Positions 24,121 to 42,589 are shown, numbered from the stretch's first letter. The stretch is DNA of 64,000 bases from Schistosoma haematobium (GCF_000699445.3 NC_067202.1:5844958-5908957); one strand, 5' to 3'. Program-made: numbers and translations. Notes: generated by a model from the letters alone, not told the origin.

Positions 24121-24704
24121 CGATTTACTATAGTGTTTTTCCATTTTACAAAGTAACTCTGTAATTTTGTGCTAAATACATTCAGTTGTCCCCACCCGTG
24201 TTCAGTTCACTACACCTTCTCTTAGTTATTCTGGAAAGTGATAATTAGTAAGAGGATGTAAACTCATAGAATATTGGCCAATGTACTTTGCTCTGCAGAG
24301 GCAGTCGAGGTGATAGATATAAAAGTACATGATCAGTTCAGGTAATTCGTCCTTTAGTTTCAGCGTTACCATTGAGGGTATAGAAAACATTGGTGGTAGC
24401 ATCCCAATACCTAACCTTTTTAATAGGTCCAAAACTAGCTGTTTTAATCAACAACTATACTAAGTATCTTTCTGTAAAATGACAAACATTAAGTCGTTTT
24501 AATAAAAACATTTTCTGCTGAAGAATCCAATAATTTCAATCCATTCAGATTAACACAATCCAGATGGTTAGTTATACAATTTAACAACTAAGTGGACAGA
24601 TTGCAACACTCGATTGCTATACCATAATTTCATACTGTTAGTTTTACTCCGAAAATACCGACTTTATTAGTATTGTCAGTATGGGATAGTAGTATTTCAT
24701 TTGA
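24121..24704. other. Intergenic stretch, nothing recognised
   Basis: No supported gene was seen. Confidence 0.5.
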
Positions 24705-24830
24705 ATCATGAACTGATGTTAGACAACCATTGAGAACCTAAAAGGACTGGATAATCTTTTCGTCCTAGTATGGGACTCGTCAGATGTGCATATCCACGCC
24801 TCTGAAAGCGTGAACCGAAACCAAGACCTT
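24705..24830 (-). mobile_element. tRNA-derived SINE, 3' part of a split copy
   Basis: The SINE continues at 25511-25650. The hammerhead core words are intact (CTGACGAG at 24776-24783, followed by a pairing GTCC/GGAC stem II and GAAA), but stem I pairing is poor and the cleavage triplet is ATC. Confidence 0.7.
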
Positions 24831-25510
24831 GTGGTGGTCGGTATTCGATATAATCATTAAACTTCGTATACAGTTCGTCTTGATAACCGTTCTATATAAC
24901 GTCCCAACGGTTTATTAACCAGAAGGCAAATACGAAGTGTTGATTACGTTTATTACGAGACCACACACATCTATCCAAATGTACAGATGCGTTAAACAAG
25001 CATAGAAGAGTTGTGCCGAAAGGCAAGCAAGCGAGCGAGAGCCATAGCAAGAGCGAGACGAGTGTGTGAGTGAGTGAGTGAGTGAGTGAGTGAGTGAGTG
25101 AGTGAGTGAGTGAGTGAGTGAGTGAGTGAGTGAGTGAGTGAGTGAGTGAGTGAGTGAGTGAGTGAGTGAGTGAGTGAGTGAGTGAGTGAGTGAGTGAGTG
25201 AGTGAGTGAGTGAGTGAGTGAGTGAGTGAGTGAGTGAGTGAGTGAGTGAGTGTGAATAACATGGACATATAATATAGCATGTGAAATGAATGAGTAATCG
25301 AATCAAATAATCAGTTAGTAGTAAGACTAGCAGAGTGAATAAATGCGTAGGCCGTAAGCAATATTCAAGCATACGTATTTCATACAAGCACAAAATAATA
25401 AGAGTACAATAAGTTGTTATAGTGCGGATGTCTTTGTCCGCTAAATAAGTTAGCAAAAGGGCTTAACTGCGTTAGATGAGACTAAACTCATTTGCACGTG
25501 AGTCGCTATA
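24831..25510. mobile_element. 680-bp insertion splitting a SINE
   Basis: The word ACCTT lies on both sides (24826-24830 and 25511-25515), a candidate 5-bp target-site duplication. The insert starts GTGGTGGTCGG (or TGTGG... if a 4-bp duplication is assumed, which would suit an LTR) and contains a long (GTGA)n array. Its class is unresolved. Confidence 0.5.
25066..25254. repeat. (GAGT)n microsatellite
   Basis: About 47 tetranucleotide units. On the minus strand it reads as long Leu-Thr-His-Ser frames, which are artefacts of the repeat. Confidence 0.95.
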
Positions 25511-25650
25511 ACCTTCAGTATCGCACGTGAACACTTGACCTCCAGACCATTGTGTCACTATCAATCAGTGGCAATTTGTAACTTCAGTCAATCCACGATA
25601 CTGCGCGACCATCTTCAATTGCCTTCTGTGGGTAGCTGCTTCATACCTGT
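25511..25650 (-). mobile_element. tRNA-derived SINE, 5' part of the split copy
   Basis: It resumes at CGCACGTGAACACTTGACC (box A region in antisense) and continues with TTCAGTCAATCCACG. Confidence 0.7.
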
Positions 25651-26177
25651 AAACATGACCTATTGGTTGTTGGTATTTGTATTTTCACTTAGAATGAACT
25701 AATTCATTGTATCTTTTCTAGTTATTTAAGTACAATGATGTTTACTGACTCGATTATCTTATCTCAAAACATGGCAACCAACGTTTTATTCTTATTTCAT
25801 TACGTTTGAAAGAGAGCTGTGTAGTAATTGTTCAATCCATTTAATCGCATTAGATCCTTATTGACGATATTCCATTTATTGAATCACCCTTAACACAAAA
25901 CATATCAAATACTAATAAACTATATTAAGGAGAATTAACCAGAAAATGATTTGAACCAACAGGTTAGTAGTTGAGATTTAAATACATTTAGGCACTAAAC
26001 TATCACTCCATGGATTAGATTCTCTTAACTGAACTACCCTCATTTCATAATTAATAAGCATGTGAATCATATGGTATTTCTATCACTTTAAACTGATTAA
26101 TGGAACTTATTTACTGCTGTAAGTGACATCAAACTATTCATGTCATTCAATAGCACTAAATATAATTAAATGAATTG
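25651..26177. other. Intergenic stretch, nothing recognised
   Basis: No supported gene was seen. Confidence 0.5.
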
Positions 26178-26545
26178 TAGTGTCGGTTATTATGTTAAGT
26201 CCATATACCTTATTCTAGCTTTCGAACAGCCCATTCTATTCATTCTACTTGAGTCACATTCTGACCTCATTATTAATTATTCGCTTATCAATCTTGACTG
26301 TTTTTATATGATCGTGTAGGTGTGTGTACATTTCTTATCCCATTGCTCATCACATGTCTGTAACTTACTTCTGTGTAACTATAAATATTGATTAACGCTT
26401 AGTTAAACGAGAGTTGGCTTACCCACCATCTCCACTACACGATTTAAGTCGGTGATTATATACGAGGATAGTTGATAACATACATTCATACGATCTAACT
26501 GAAGTCAGATCCACGGGCCATTAAAGTGGAGAGCCCTTTCGACCA
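26178..26545 (+). repeat. LTR-like repeat, plus orientation
   Basis: It begins TGTAGTGTCGGTTATTATG and carries a TATA-like box (TATAAATATTG near 26379). It is matched in inverted orientation by 27235-27713. It could be a solo or truncated LTR of a gypsy-type element. Confidence 0.55.
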
Positions 26546-27234
26546 CATCGTTCAATCTAAATGACGACAAAATTCAAGGACCTCACTAAAGAATATTATA
26601 TGTTAACATTAAGAAATGGAAAACTCATGTTAGCTAAAATAAGATTTTGTGATAGGTTGATAAGTGATGATAGACATACTCAGCCGCTCTAAATATAGAA
26701 AATTATCTTACAGGTAAAAACTGACTTCTCTGTGAACTCTAGCCGTATTTCACTCTGCGTTGACAGCTTATAATTTATAAACTGTTGTTTGGTCTAATCT
26801 AGTTCTTAATCAAGAAGTTGGATAACTGAAACAAGTATGCCACATGACCGAGTATAATTTGATTGAGCCCCTGGGCTATTTAATTCAACATCTAGTGCTC
26901 AGTGAAAACAATAATACTAATTGTTAAGCTTGTGTTATCTAACTACATTCACTACCTTTCCAATCCTCTTTGTATATTACATTATACTACTTACTAATCA
27001 TTAAGTAACCAGCTTTAATTCTTATAACTTAATTGCATAATATTTTCAAGTACTTATGTTTTACACATCATATAATTGTGTCATCAAAATCTCCGACCAT
27101 GAGAAATCAATCTTAAACAGTCTGTATTTAAAACAAACAAGTGAAATTAAAGAATATAGCACACAGAACGACAGTCTGTGTAAGAGTATAAAACAACTAC
27201 GATGAATTTTAGTTAGATAAAAAGCACTCTTTGT
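26546..27234. other. Sequence between two inverted LTR-like repeats
   Basis: No coding frame was recognised. Confidence 0.45.
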
Positions 27235-27713
27235 AAATGACTATTTGGTGGCCCGAGATCTGACTCCAGTGATGTCGTTTCGGATTACTGTTGATATATA
27301 TATATCATCAGTCCTCGTATGTAAATATCGACTTAGATAGCGTTAGTGAGTAACGGAATTAAATAAGTCAAATACGAAAATGGATTTCCCAATACATATA
27401 TTTTGTACAATCTTCAATCCAGACAAAATATTAGAGGATCGAAGAGAAAAGAGCGAAGCGAAACGACGCGCAGTGGAGATGGGTAAGCCAACTCCATTTA
27501 ACCAAGCGTTAATCAATGTTTATAGTCACACAAAAAGAAGCTACAGACATGTGATAGATGGGATAAGAAGGGCACACATATACGCTTACATAAAAACAGT
27601 CAGGATTGGTAAGCGAACAATTAACAAGGTCAAAATATGACTTAAGAAGAATGAATAGATTGGCCAGTCCAGAAGCTAGAATAAGGTATACGGGCTTAAC
27701 ATAGTAAGCGACA
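27235..27713 (-). repeat. LTR-like repeat, minus orientation
   Basis: This is the inverted match of 26178-26545, ending CGACACTACA at 27713. It includes about 100 bp of extra sequence. The 86-codon open frame at 27380-27640 lies wholly inside it and is not a gene. Confidence 0.55.
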
Positions 27714-28359
27714 CTACAAGTACATGGTGGAAATTAAACATTAGTATCATAAAGATTAGACAGATTTTACATAATTAGTAAATTTATTGAAGTCTTCTAC
27801 AGGTTATTTTGTCTGTAAATCGAAGAAACAACAATATACAAGTCTGTCCATATAAGCATAGATCATTATCTTTCTTGAACTTCTGTAAAGATCTAAACAG
27901 TTCTACGAGATTTTGCACACTGTTCCTGGTTAGGGTTTGGGGTTACGACTATAGTTTAGAGTATATATAGTTAGGAATAAAAATCTTATAATTAAACGCA
28001 CATTTCCAGCCATAACACAGTATTAAATATACATCTTAACATCCCCGTTTGTTCGAAGAATGAATAACACACAGATTTATTTGAAAGACAATAAACTTGC
28101 AACTCCCAACATATAGATTTAATCAACAAAGACCAAACTATTTCTCACGAATTTATATTACATAACAACATTTAACTGATTTTCTGTAACATCTTCCTTG
28201 TAAATTAATATGAATTAAGCTGTAATTTCTCTTCAGCGCTAACAAACCTTTGCTTGACTAGTGTTCAATACTTAATTTAAACTATTTGGTTCGAAAGTGG
28301 AATGACTTAGTTGAGGATAAACACATACAGTTAGTAGTTAACATCATAGAATGATCTTG
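27714..28359. other. Intergenic stretch, nothing recognised
   Basis: No supported gene was seen. Confidence 0.5.
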
Positions 28360-28545
28360 GCTAAACAACTACTAAATATCAGGAAGCACTGAATAGCTGT
28401 TTCCTTTGAGTATGGGACGTTTTAGCAGTGCACATTCACAATCCCCTCCCTATTAAGGATTGAATTCATGACCTTCGTTTTTTGCGAATAAACGCATAAT
28501 CTCTAGACCACTGGGTCAGCATTTATTGGTTTAACTGTTCTTAAG
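28360..28545 (-). mobile_element. tRNA-derived SINE fragment
   Basis: An antisense copy with GGAAGCACTG, a decayed hammerhead region and AATCTCTAGACCACTGGGTC (box A region). Confidence 0.65.
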
Positions 28546-28928
28546 TTAATTTTATCCATTCATTTTATCTGATGTTTTGATTTGAACATTTTGGTTGCTC
28601 GTTATACACTTTTATTCTAACTAGTATAGTGGAAAAACACCCAAGTTTATTTCAAAATATTCTTGAATCTAAATTGTGTTTTCTTATAATTTCGATTGAT
28701 GTATGTTGTTAGTTGCTGTATAGCATGCGTACAAAGTTGACATGATACACAACAAAACCAGTCTCAATAAGAGTTGACATAAAGAAGACTGAATACCAAA
28801 AGAGCAAATATCCATTCTAACTCTGGACAATTTAGATTGTCTTCAGATTCTCTTCACTCTTTTATATAAACATTCAACATCAAAAACAAACCTTATACAT
28901 CCACCCACTCCATAAAAATGTTAGTTAC
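28546..28928. other. Intergenic stretch, nothing recognised
   Basis: No supported gene was seen. Confidence 0.45.
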
Positions 28929-28939
28929 ACTACAAGCTA

Positions 28940-29413
28940 TATTTATTTAAACACATAAACATTGATACAAGGAGGCACCAAATATATATGGGGCACGCTT
29001 TGTCATTCGATTTGTTTGGGGGATGGAATACTGTCCGGATGTCCAAACTAAAGTAGGTGGTTTTTTTAGGAGGCCACACTCGGAGCCTCTGACCTAAACG
29101 TCTAATCCACAAGGTAGTGGAGTAGTCCCATGGTAGCCGGTAACCAACAATAAGGTCATACGCCAGGATCCTGGAGCCCATGTGCATTATTGGTTTGTAA
29201 TCAGGGTTTTCCAATCCCCTAGGTAGATCTTCTATATCCACCAACCCGGTTAAAGAGCTGGACATTCGCTTCCGTTCTCTCAATCTCATAAACGACTATC
29301 CGGTCTCTTAAAGGCAGTGAGTAGAACCTTCATGGCAGTGGCTGTATACACGTGGTTATATGAGAGAGCTGACTCTCCCTACCCTAGACAGTATCAGGGC
29401 ATTTGGGGGGCAT
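28940..29413 (-). mobile_element. About 475-bp non-autonomous retroposon, copy 1
   Basis: It is closely similar to 48839-49320, with the same sharp 5' end (CCAAATGCCCTGATAC on the minus strand) and an A/T-rich 3' end. Imperfect flanking repeats (ACTACAAGCTA at 28929, ACTATAAACTA at 29414) may be a decayed target-site duplication. It lies immediately downstream of TGS1. The 119-codon minus frame at 28930-29289 has no recognisable domain, although both copies keep related residues such as WPPKKTT. Confidence 0.65.
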
Positions 29414-29448
29414 ACTATAAACTAAGAACAAATAATTATTCAAATAAG

Positions 29449-29454
29449 TTTATT
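29449..29454 (-). promoter_or_regulatory. Poly(A) signal of TGS1
   Basis: On the minus strand the stop codon TAA is followed at once by AATAAA, implying a 3' UTR of only a few tens of bases. The retroposon at 28940-29413 begins about 35 nt further on. Confidence 0.65.
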
Positions 29455-35496
<6,042 letters not shown>

Positions 35497-35521
35497 CGAA
35501 AAACGTACGGTGCTCAATCCT

Positions 35522-38500
35522 CAAACAGTTTACAGTTTACAGTTTGGGAAGGACAGGAGGCTCGATGGCCTATGTTAGTCCTGGCAATGGTGGTCTCTCA
35601 GTTGATCCAACTTTCTTTTGAAAGAGTCGACCGATGGAGCCTCAACCACGTGCTGAGGTAGTGAATTCCACTCGTTGATGATTCGATGGGAAAGTCGATA
35701 GTCAGCTGACAATTAATTTGTTCTCGGCTAATGAACTTTTTTGGAGTGTCCTCGTAAATTCTTCATTTTGGAAGACAAGCAAAATGAGGGCATATCAGGT
35801 GAAAATTTATCTCTAAGTAATTTGAAAGCTGTAATCAAGTCACCTCTAGTTCTACGATATAACAACGGAAATAGGTTTAGCTTGGCCAGTCAAGCATCAT
35901 ATGGAAGCTTCGCTATACCGGGAATCAGCTTAGTTGTTGTTCTCTGAACCTTTTCCAAAAACTCACCGTCATTTTCTAAACAGAGGCTAGCCGTTTGTAT
36001 GCAGTACTCAAGTTTAGGACTCACGAACATTGTATACAAAGTCAAAAAAGTTTTAGCGTCGACATGACTAAAAGCTCTACGTATTGACCATAACGTTCTA
36101 AAACCTTTGGCGGCTATTGCACGGCAGTGTGCAGTAGTCTTTAAGTCTTTACTAACGATAACTCCTAAGTCACTATATGTCTGGACGACAGGTAGCTCAG
36201 TGTTATTCATCGTGTATGTATCTGTGCCTTGATGACCGATATGCATCACAACACACTTGGAAGTATTTATCGGCAACTGCCAGGTTTGAGACCATTCAGA
36301 TAATTTCTCCAGGTCATTTTGAAGTTCTAAGCTATCACTCTTACATCGTATCGTTTTCCATATCTTGACATCGTCAGCATATAGCAAGACCGATGATGAT
36401 AGGAGACAAGGAAGGTCATTTACACACAAGAGGAATAGCACTGGCCCCAAAACTGTACCCTGGGGCACTCCACTAAGCACAGTTTTCCAGCTAGATAACT
36501 TAGAGTTCACCCTTACTCTTTGTTGACGCCCAACTAAGAAGTCTTTTATCCACATCAATAAATTGCCTCCAATCCCGACTTTTCGTAACTTATATAACAG
36601 CCGGTTGTGCGGAACTTTGTCAAAAGCTTTACTGAAATCAATGAAGGCGACGTCTACAGGTAGCTTTTGGTCCTTAAGAGCGCACCAGCTTTCACGAGCC
36701 ACTAATAAGTTACTGAGACAAAAATACCTATTCTGAAGCCGTGCTGCTTCTCCGAGAGGATCCGGTTTTTATCGAGATACTTAAACAGCTCCTTCCGAAT
36801 AATCTTTTCTAAGATTTTAACAACCACACTAGTTAGGCTAACGGGGTGGTAGTTCTCAGGTCTGTGTTTCGTACCTGTTTTGAAGACAGGACTTACTATG
36901 GCGTTTTTCCAGTCTTTCAGTAAACGACCCTGCGTAACGGATAGGTTAAAGCATGTACTTAAAGGGCTTGCAACGAAGTTAGATAATTCCTTCAGTAGCC
37001 TAGGATGTAATTCATCGGGCCCCGTGGATTTACCTATGTCAAGCTTATTTAGCAGACCAAAGACATCGAGTTCTTTAATGGTCACGCTATCCAGTGTATG
37101 TATGGGGGGATCTGTATACGCTGACGAGAAGGGCGCTTCTATGGTATATACGTTGCTAAAGTAGTTTGAGAACACTTGATCCTTACCAAAGTCGTCCTCC
37201 ACTAATGATGAAGCAGTACTGTCTTCCCATAGAGCAGGAATATTTCCTTTTCTCCTTGTCCTTTGGTTTATATAGGAATACAAGCGTTTAGGACATTCTA
37301 TGGATTCCTTAACAAGTTTTCCTTCGTACAGTTTTCTAGACTTACGGAGGGTCGAGGCACAAGTATTCCGAGCCTTTCGATACTGAGATTTTGACTCATC
37401 AGTCCGCAGTAACCTAAATCTATCCCACATTTTCCTTTTCTTACGGAGAAGGATACGGACCTCCCCACTGAACCATAGTGAGAAGTTTCTCGGCCCCCTT
37501 GGTATAATCCAAGGGATGTGGGGTGTGGTAACTTTTAAGTATGAATTTCGAAATGCGTCCCAGGCTGTTTCGATTGAGGACTCTGGGTCTATTGTCTAAT
37601 CTACTAACGATGCTGAATGCATGATACCTGGTATGTTTGCTTTCCAGACGTTAGGCCTGGATTGGGCTGACGCGTGCTCATGACTGGCAGTTATATGGAA
37701 GTCGAAAGTTAAGACTGCGTGGTCGCTTTTACCTAGGGGTGTCATATAATGGAGGTTCGCAACGTCATCCTCATAGTGAGTCAGTATAACATCTAGTAAG
37801 GATGAATCAGTGTCCGGATCGTACCTTGTCGCTTCTTTCACATGTTGCACTAGAGCACATGTGATAACCGCATCAACTAGTTCCTGCTCGAAGGAATTTT
37901 CTGACGATTCAGTTCGCAGATTTTTCCAGTCTACCATAGGTGCATTAAAGTCCCCTAGGATTAGACATCGACCACTTTGTGACCAAGTATTGAGACTGCT
38001 TAATAGGACCTCATTTACCTCACAGCTTGGACTGAGATAGACCAAACCAATCAGCAGCTCTTGTCCCTTGCATTTCAAGCGAAGACTAACTAGTTCACAC
38101 GTCCAAATGGGATAGCATTCCTAATGAATAGAGCTACTCCCCCTCCTTTACGCTTTTGTATTCTGTCGGCTCATACTAACGTAAAACCCTCGAAAACAAG
38201 TTCCATACTATCTATAGCCTGTGTCAGCAAGGTTTCTGTAACTGCGATTATGTCTGGCTTTGTAGAGTCAATCTGTACATCTAGTTCCGATCGCCTATTA
38301 AGTAAGCTTCGTGCATTAGTGTAGCAGATCCGAAGCCTATTTAAGTGGCTTCGTGCTTCACCCAGAGTGGCTTCGGCATCATTCTCTGTCGAAGCCTTAC
38401 AACCCGAAAATTTACAATTTTTAGGTCCTTTTCTCCAGCGTCTAACCTAAGTTGTAGTTCTTTCTCGGCTTCCCGTCTTTTTACACGGTCTGCCAACGGT

Positions 38501-39010
38501 AAGTCCTTTCGTATAAAGACTCCTGAACCCTTTAATTTGTGTCCATTCTGTAAAATTAGGTCACGTTCGTTCGAAGAGTTGAATACTACTTTAAGCAGTC
38601 TGGAATGATTTGGTTTCGAGTCCGCTAGACTCCCTAGTCGGTACACCTTTAGCAAGGTGACCCCGGTCATATTTTGAGGCATGAGTTGATTAAGCAGCTG
38701 CCTAATCAGTACAATGTCATGCTCAAAACGAGCTTTAGGTTCAGAGCTCTCGCTCTCCTTGATTCTATGAAAAATAGCTGATCTGTCGCTATGACCAGCT
38801 TTCGATTTTTCGACTACTTTTACGGGGGCAGGGTTCCCTTTTATATCCCTACTTTTCTTCCTTACAACCTGTAGCCATTCGTCAACGGTGCTGGTAGAAG
38901 CAATAACAGTTGCGTCAAACTCAACTTCGTTGAGCAGAAGCAGATTCAAATGGTTCAAATGGTTGTGGACGGAATAGAAGAAGCTTCCGCTTAACAGGCT
39001 TCCGTGTCTA
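35522..39010 (-). pseudogene. CR1-type non-LTR retrotransposon, nearly full length but broken
   Basis: In transcription order: an ORF1-like coiled or basic region (38341-38958); an AP-endonuclease (about 37596-38330, with LILGDFNAPMVDWKN and LGKSDHAVLTFDF); RT (about 35890-37430, with SVLLYADDVKIWK as catalytic block); and a 3' UTR ending in repeated AAACTGT units near 35522-35545. Stops and frameshifts separate the pieces, for example at about 36702 inside RT and in the endonuclease, so it is not autonomous now. The RT core residues YADD are kept. Its 3' end lies about 26 nt upstream of the TGS1 ATG, in the same orientation. The 5' boundary is approximate. Confidence 0.9.
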
Positions 39011-41010
39011 GTAACAGGGGACCACCAAAACCTCCAGGCAGGAACCTGGGTACGTTAACAATAAAAGAGGAAAAGAAATTGGCAAATCATAGTATGATGC
39101 TGTCCTTGGTCCTTAAGAATAGGTCAAGTTGCCTCTTGAAGGACTCCTGAGAAGTCGCTTGGACTAGCTCGGCCGGCAGCGAATTCCAGCTTTTGACAAC
39201 TCTTAAGGAGTAGAAGTTATGTCTACATTCCGTTTTGCTATGTTGTGTCTCCAGTTTCTGGGTGTTACCCCTTAGGTTATTGTTCGAACTAAGCTTAAGT
39301 AGGTGTTTAAGGGGATGTCCAGAAGTGTTAAGAATACTATAAGCCATTAATAGATCACCTCTAAGACGTCTATACTCTAATGGGTAAAGGTCTAGTGAAT
39401 GGAGGCGCTCTTCGTAAGGTTTAAATTTGAGTCCTCGAACTGATTTCGTGGCTCGCCGTTCGATACGCTCCAAAGTGACCTTATCCTTTTGGAGTGAGGG
39501 GGGAGTACTATGTTTCCGTACTCTAAATGGGGACGGATGAAACTATTGAAGATTATATGGAAAGTTCTTCCGTCAAACTGTCCAAAAATGCGCTTCAACG
39601 TTACCAGTGAAAGGTTTGCTCAGAAGGCATTTTTGTCACAGTTAGCGTAAGACTTCAAATCATGGGGCACCAGGACTCCCAAATCTTTTTCAACTTGGGA
39701 TACTACTAGAGAGGAGTTTCCTAAGTTGTAACTGTAGTTTGCAACATGTCGCAGATGGACTACTTTACACTTTGAAGTGTTAAAGGTAAGTCCGTTATCG
39801 TCTGCCCAACTTTGAAGTCGAGTCAGATCCTCCTGAAATGCCCGTATATCGTCTTGGTTGCGTATCTCTCTCCAAAGTTTCACGTCGTCGGAAAAAAGTA
39901 ATAAATCTGATGTTACCTGTTGAGGAAGATCATTTATGTAGATCAAGAAGAGAAGAGGCCCTAGTACTGAGCCCTGGGGGACCCCACCAGGACATTCCAT
40001 AGCCTGAGATAAAGTGAAATTAACCCTGACCTCAAAGTGTCGATTTTCAGGTATGAAGTAAGCCAATCGATTAGAGATGGTTTGATACCTAGTCATTTGA
40101 GCTTATTGATAAGACACAAATGGTTAACCTTATCAAAAGCTTTTAAGAAATCAAGGTAAATGATATCAACCTTTCCCTTGCGATCGAGGATGCTTGTCCA
40201 TCTGTCCACCGCAGTTATACAAGAGTAACCCTTCCTGAAACCATGCTGTTGGGGTGAGAAGAAATTTAAGGACAGTAGATAGTCATTTAAACCGTCGCAT
40301 ATCAGGGACTCCATGAGTTTTGAAGGTAATGACAGAAGAGCCACCGGCCGATAACTTGAAGGTCCATTGCGTCGACCTCCTTTGAAAATTGGTGTGATGT
40401 GAGCCAACTTTCAATTTTCCGGTAGTTTACCTCGGCTTAGAGGGTGTGAGAACATCACGCTAAGCGGCGTTGCCAGGATTGAGGCTGCTTCCCTCAGTAT
40501 GGCAGAATGGACCATATCCGGGCCAGGAGAAGTATCTAGTCTTAAGTGCTGCAATTTCCGGAACACCAAGTCAGCGCTTAGGTCCACTTCGGAAAGTCCT
40601 TCGGAGTTGCAGATGAAATTGTCGTCAGTAAAGTTGATGCCGGTCGGTTGAAATGTCTGAGAGTAATGTGCCGCCAGAAGGTTAGCGGCGTCGCCATCGT
40701 TGTTGGTCGGGCCGTTAAGGCCTAGCAGTTGAGAAACTCCTGTTTTGGCTTGACGAAGAGAGGCTGCATAACGGAATAAGCTTCTAGGGTTAGAGGCAAA
40801 TTTGTCCATAAGCTTTGTCTGGTACTGAAGCCTGTCTTCTCTTATAGCCTTCGTGCATATATTCCTTATATGTTTATAATGCCTGTACGCTCCGTCGTCG
40901 TTAGTTCGTTTGTATTCCGCCCAACAGTGCCTTTTGCGGCTTAGCAGGCGAAGGGTACGGTTCTTGATTACTGTACGTGTCCCTTGAAATATAAGTCTTG
41001 GCAGAAAGAA
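39011..41010 (-). pseudogene. Second CR1-type retrotransposon, 5'-truncated
   Basis: This is a different lineage from the neighbour. It holds a pre-RT linker (40411-41000), RT blocks (KLMESLICDGLNDYLLSLNF; GVPQGSVLGPLLFLIYINDL) with FSDD at the catalytic site where FADD or YADD is expected, and the C-terminal end ([20 protein letters not shown], stop at 39087). The frame is broken at about 40095, 39600 and 39480. No endonuclease was seen. Confidence 0.87.
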
Positions 41011-41399
41011 AGAGTTTTCAACTATGGTAAAATGTAATTCACATCATGTTCGGTCAAAACCTAAAGGATAAAAACAGTTTATTATGGAAGAAGAGAATAT
41101 GAAGTGACATTTAGAGTAGTATACCTCGATATCGTGGAGTTTTTTTGAAATAGTAAGCGGAAGATCTTATTACTGTTGTTTTCTGCAGAGAATTATATTG
41201 CTTATCGATTCGGCCTCAGATTTGTACTCTGGGGGACAGTAGCCGAGACATTTAGTACCCTTCGTTACCTCTAACTGAATGGCTTTATTGAACGAATTTA
41301 AAAATAAAAACTATCCGTTTATTTCAGTAGATCGTACTAAGGTTAACTCATTGTATAATGACAGTAGTGGAGGCTAGGCACAGGGTATTTCGGCAAGAC

Positions 41400-41705
41400 C
41401 CTGTAGTGGTAAATAAATCCCCAAAATATATAGCTCTGTAAGTTTTCGACATTGGATGCTGACCACATTAGTTTTAATGGACTCAGCAAGCTGAAGGCTC
41501 TCGGTCATGTATCCGCACCAGATCACGAGTGGGAGCGCCGTGCTCAACAACCACTGCAATCGCTAGCCAGATTAGATCAGTCGATCCTCGATATATTGAT
41601 AGCCTATCAAATATATCTTGGAACCTCCTCGCTTCTGTCTTTTGATTTCACTTGATGGGTACGCTTCATATTAGAAGGTGTTACTAGTTGGAGCGTTGTC
41701 AAACT
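41400..41705. repeat. Dispersed repeat family A, copy 3
   Basis: It is nearly identical to 8365-8693. The plus open frame at 41452-41655 is part of the repeat. Confidence 0.75.
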
Positions 41706-41727
41706 ACGAATACCTGTGGCATCTTCA

Positions 41728-41975
41728 ACCCAATGGCACTGGTCCCTTACCAAATCACTCGGCAGTCGGAACACTCAACGTCGAACAATCCACCCATCTT
41801 TGTCAAGTTCAATGATAACTAATACCTATGAGTGGATTACACGTCATGGACAGGCCAATAATGTGATGGTCGCAGTATCTTCATTGTGTCCACTTTCACC
41901 AATGTATTTCCGTAATAACGTACTTTGTGTTATACGGTCTTCAAAGCATCAATAGTAACTTGATACTGTAGTGGC
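41728..41975. repeat. Family B, copy 5 (partial)
   Basis: It shares CCGTAATAACG, GTTATACGGTCTTCAAAGCAT and a CGGCAGT segment with the copy at 10528. It is placed directly after the family A copy. Confidence 0.65.
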
Positions 41976-42589
41976 TTTGCTTCGTTAATCAATCACCTTG
42001 ATAACCGTTATAATATACATCTCAATGATGTTTGAAGTCAGAAGGCAGTGGAAGCGGCAACTACAGTTTATCATCGGATAGCATAGATCACAAAGATATA
42101 AGCACATCAAGCAACTTTGAAGCAGAGAGGTGAATGTGCGAATGCGAGCAAATACAGAGAAAAATTTGCAGTAAAATCGCAAAAGAGCACAGTAATGCAA
42201 AGCAAAGGCTAATAATAGGATTAGAGTACATGTATACATGAGGGAGAGAAAGAATTATCGAGCGATGTTTAAGCTGCCAACATTTTAACTAGAGTCTGTC
42301 ATGTGATCAAGCGTACATGTTTATACAGATATAATAGGGATCATAATAGTACAAAGAACTATACGAATTATTACTGTTCGGATAACACTGTTAAGTAAGT
42401 TATTCAAAGTCTCCAGCTTTTACATTCGTTGGTTATGAACCAACGAATTTAAATCAATGTACACCTCAGGATGACGACACCCCAGGAAAGTATCAATTTT
42501 TTGTTGTAGATTCATTGGACTCACCCTTCAACTTTTTCAAAATAGTTGTGAAATTGACTAAAGGATCTTTAATTAACGAGGGTCTTGAC
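41976..42589. other. Stretch upstream of PTDSS1-like gene, nothing recognised
   Basis: No supported gene or promoter motif could be assigned. Confidence 0.45.

Noticed and set aside
24915..25456. Two long minus-strand frames of Leu-Thr-His-Ser repeats
   Set aside because: They are translations of a pure (GAGT)n microsatellite. No start, splice or flanking domain supports a protein.
27380..27640. 86-codon basic open frame
   Set aside because: It lies inside an LTR-like repeat whose inverted copy at 26178-26545 does not keep the frame.
26178..27713. Single DNA transposon with about 370-bp terminal inverted repeats
   Set aside because: The flanking 5 bp differ, there is no transposase, and the ends look like LTR starts. 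Two independent repeats fit better.
27930..27950. Telomere-like TTAGGG sequence
   Set aside because: A single unit in ordinary AT-rich sequence, not an array.
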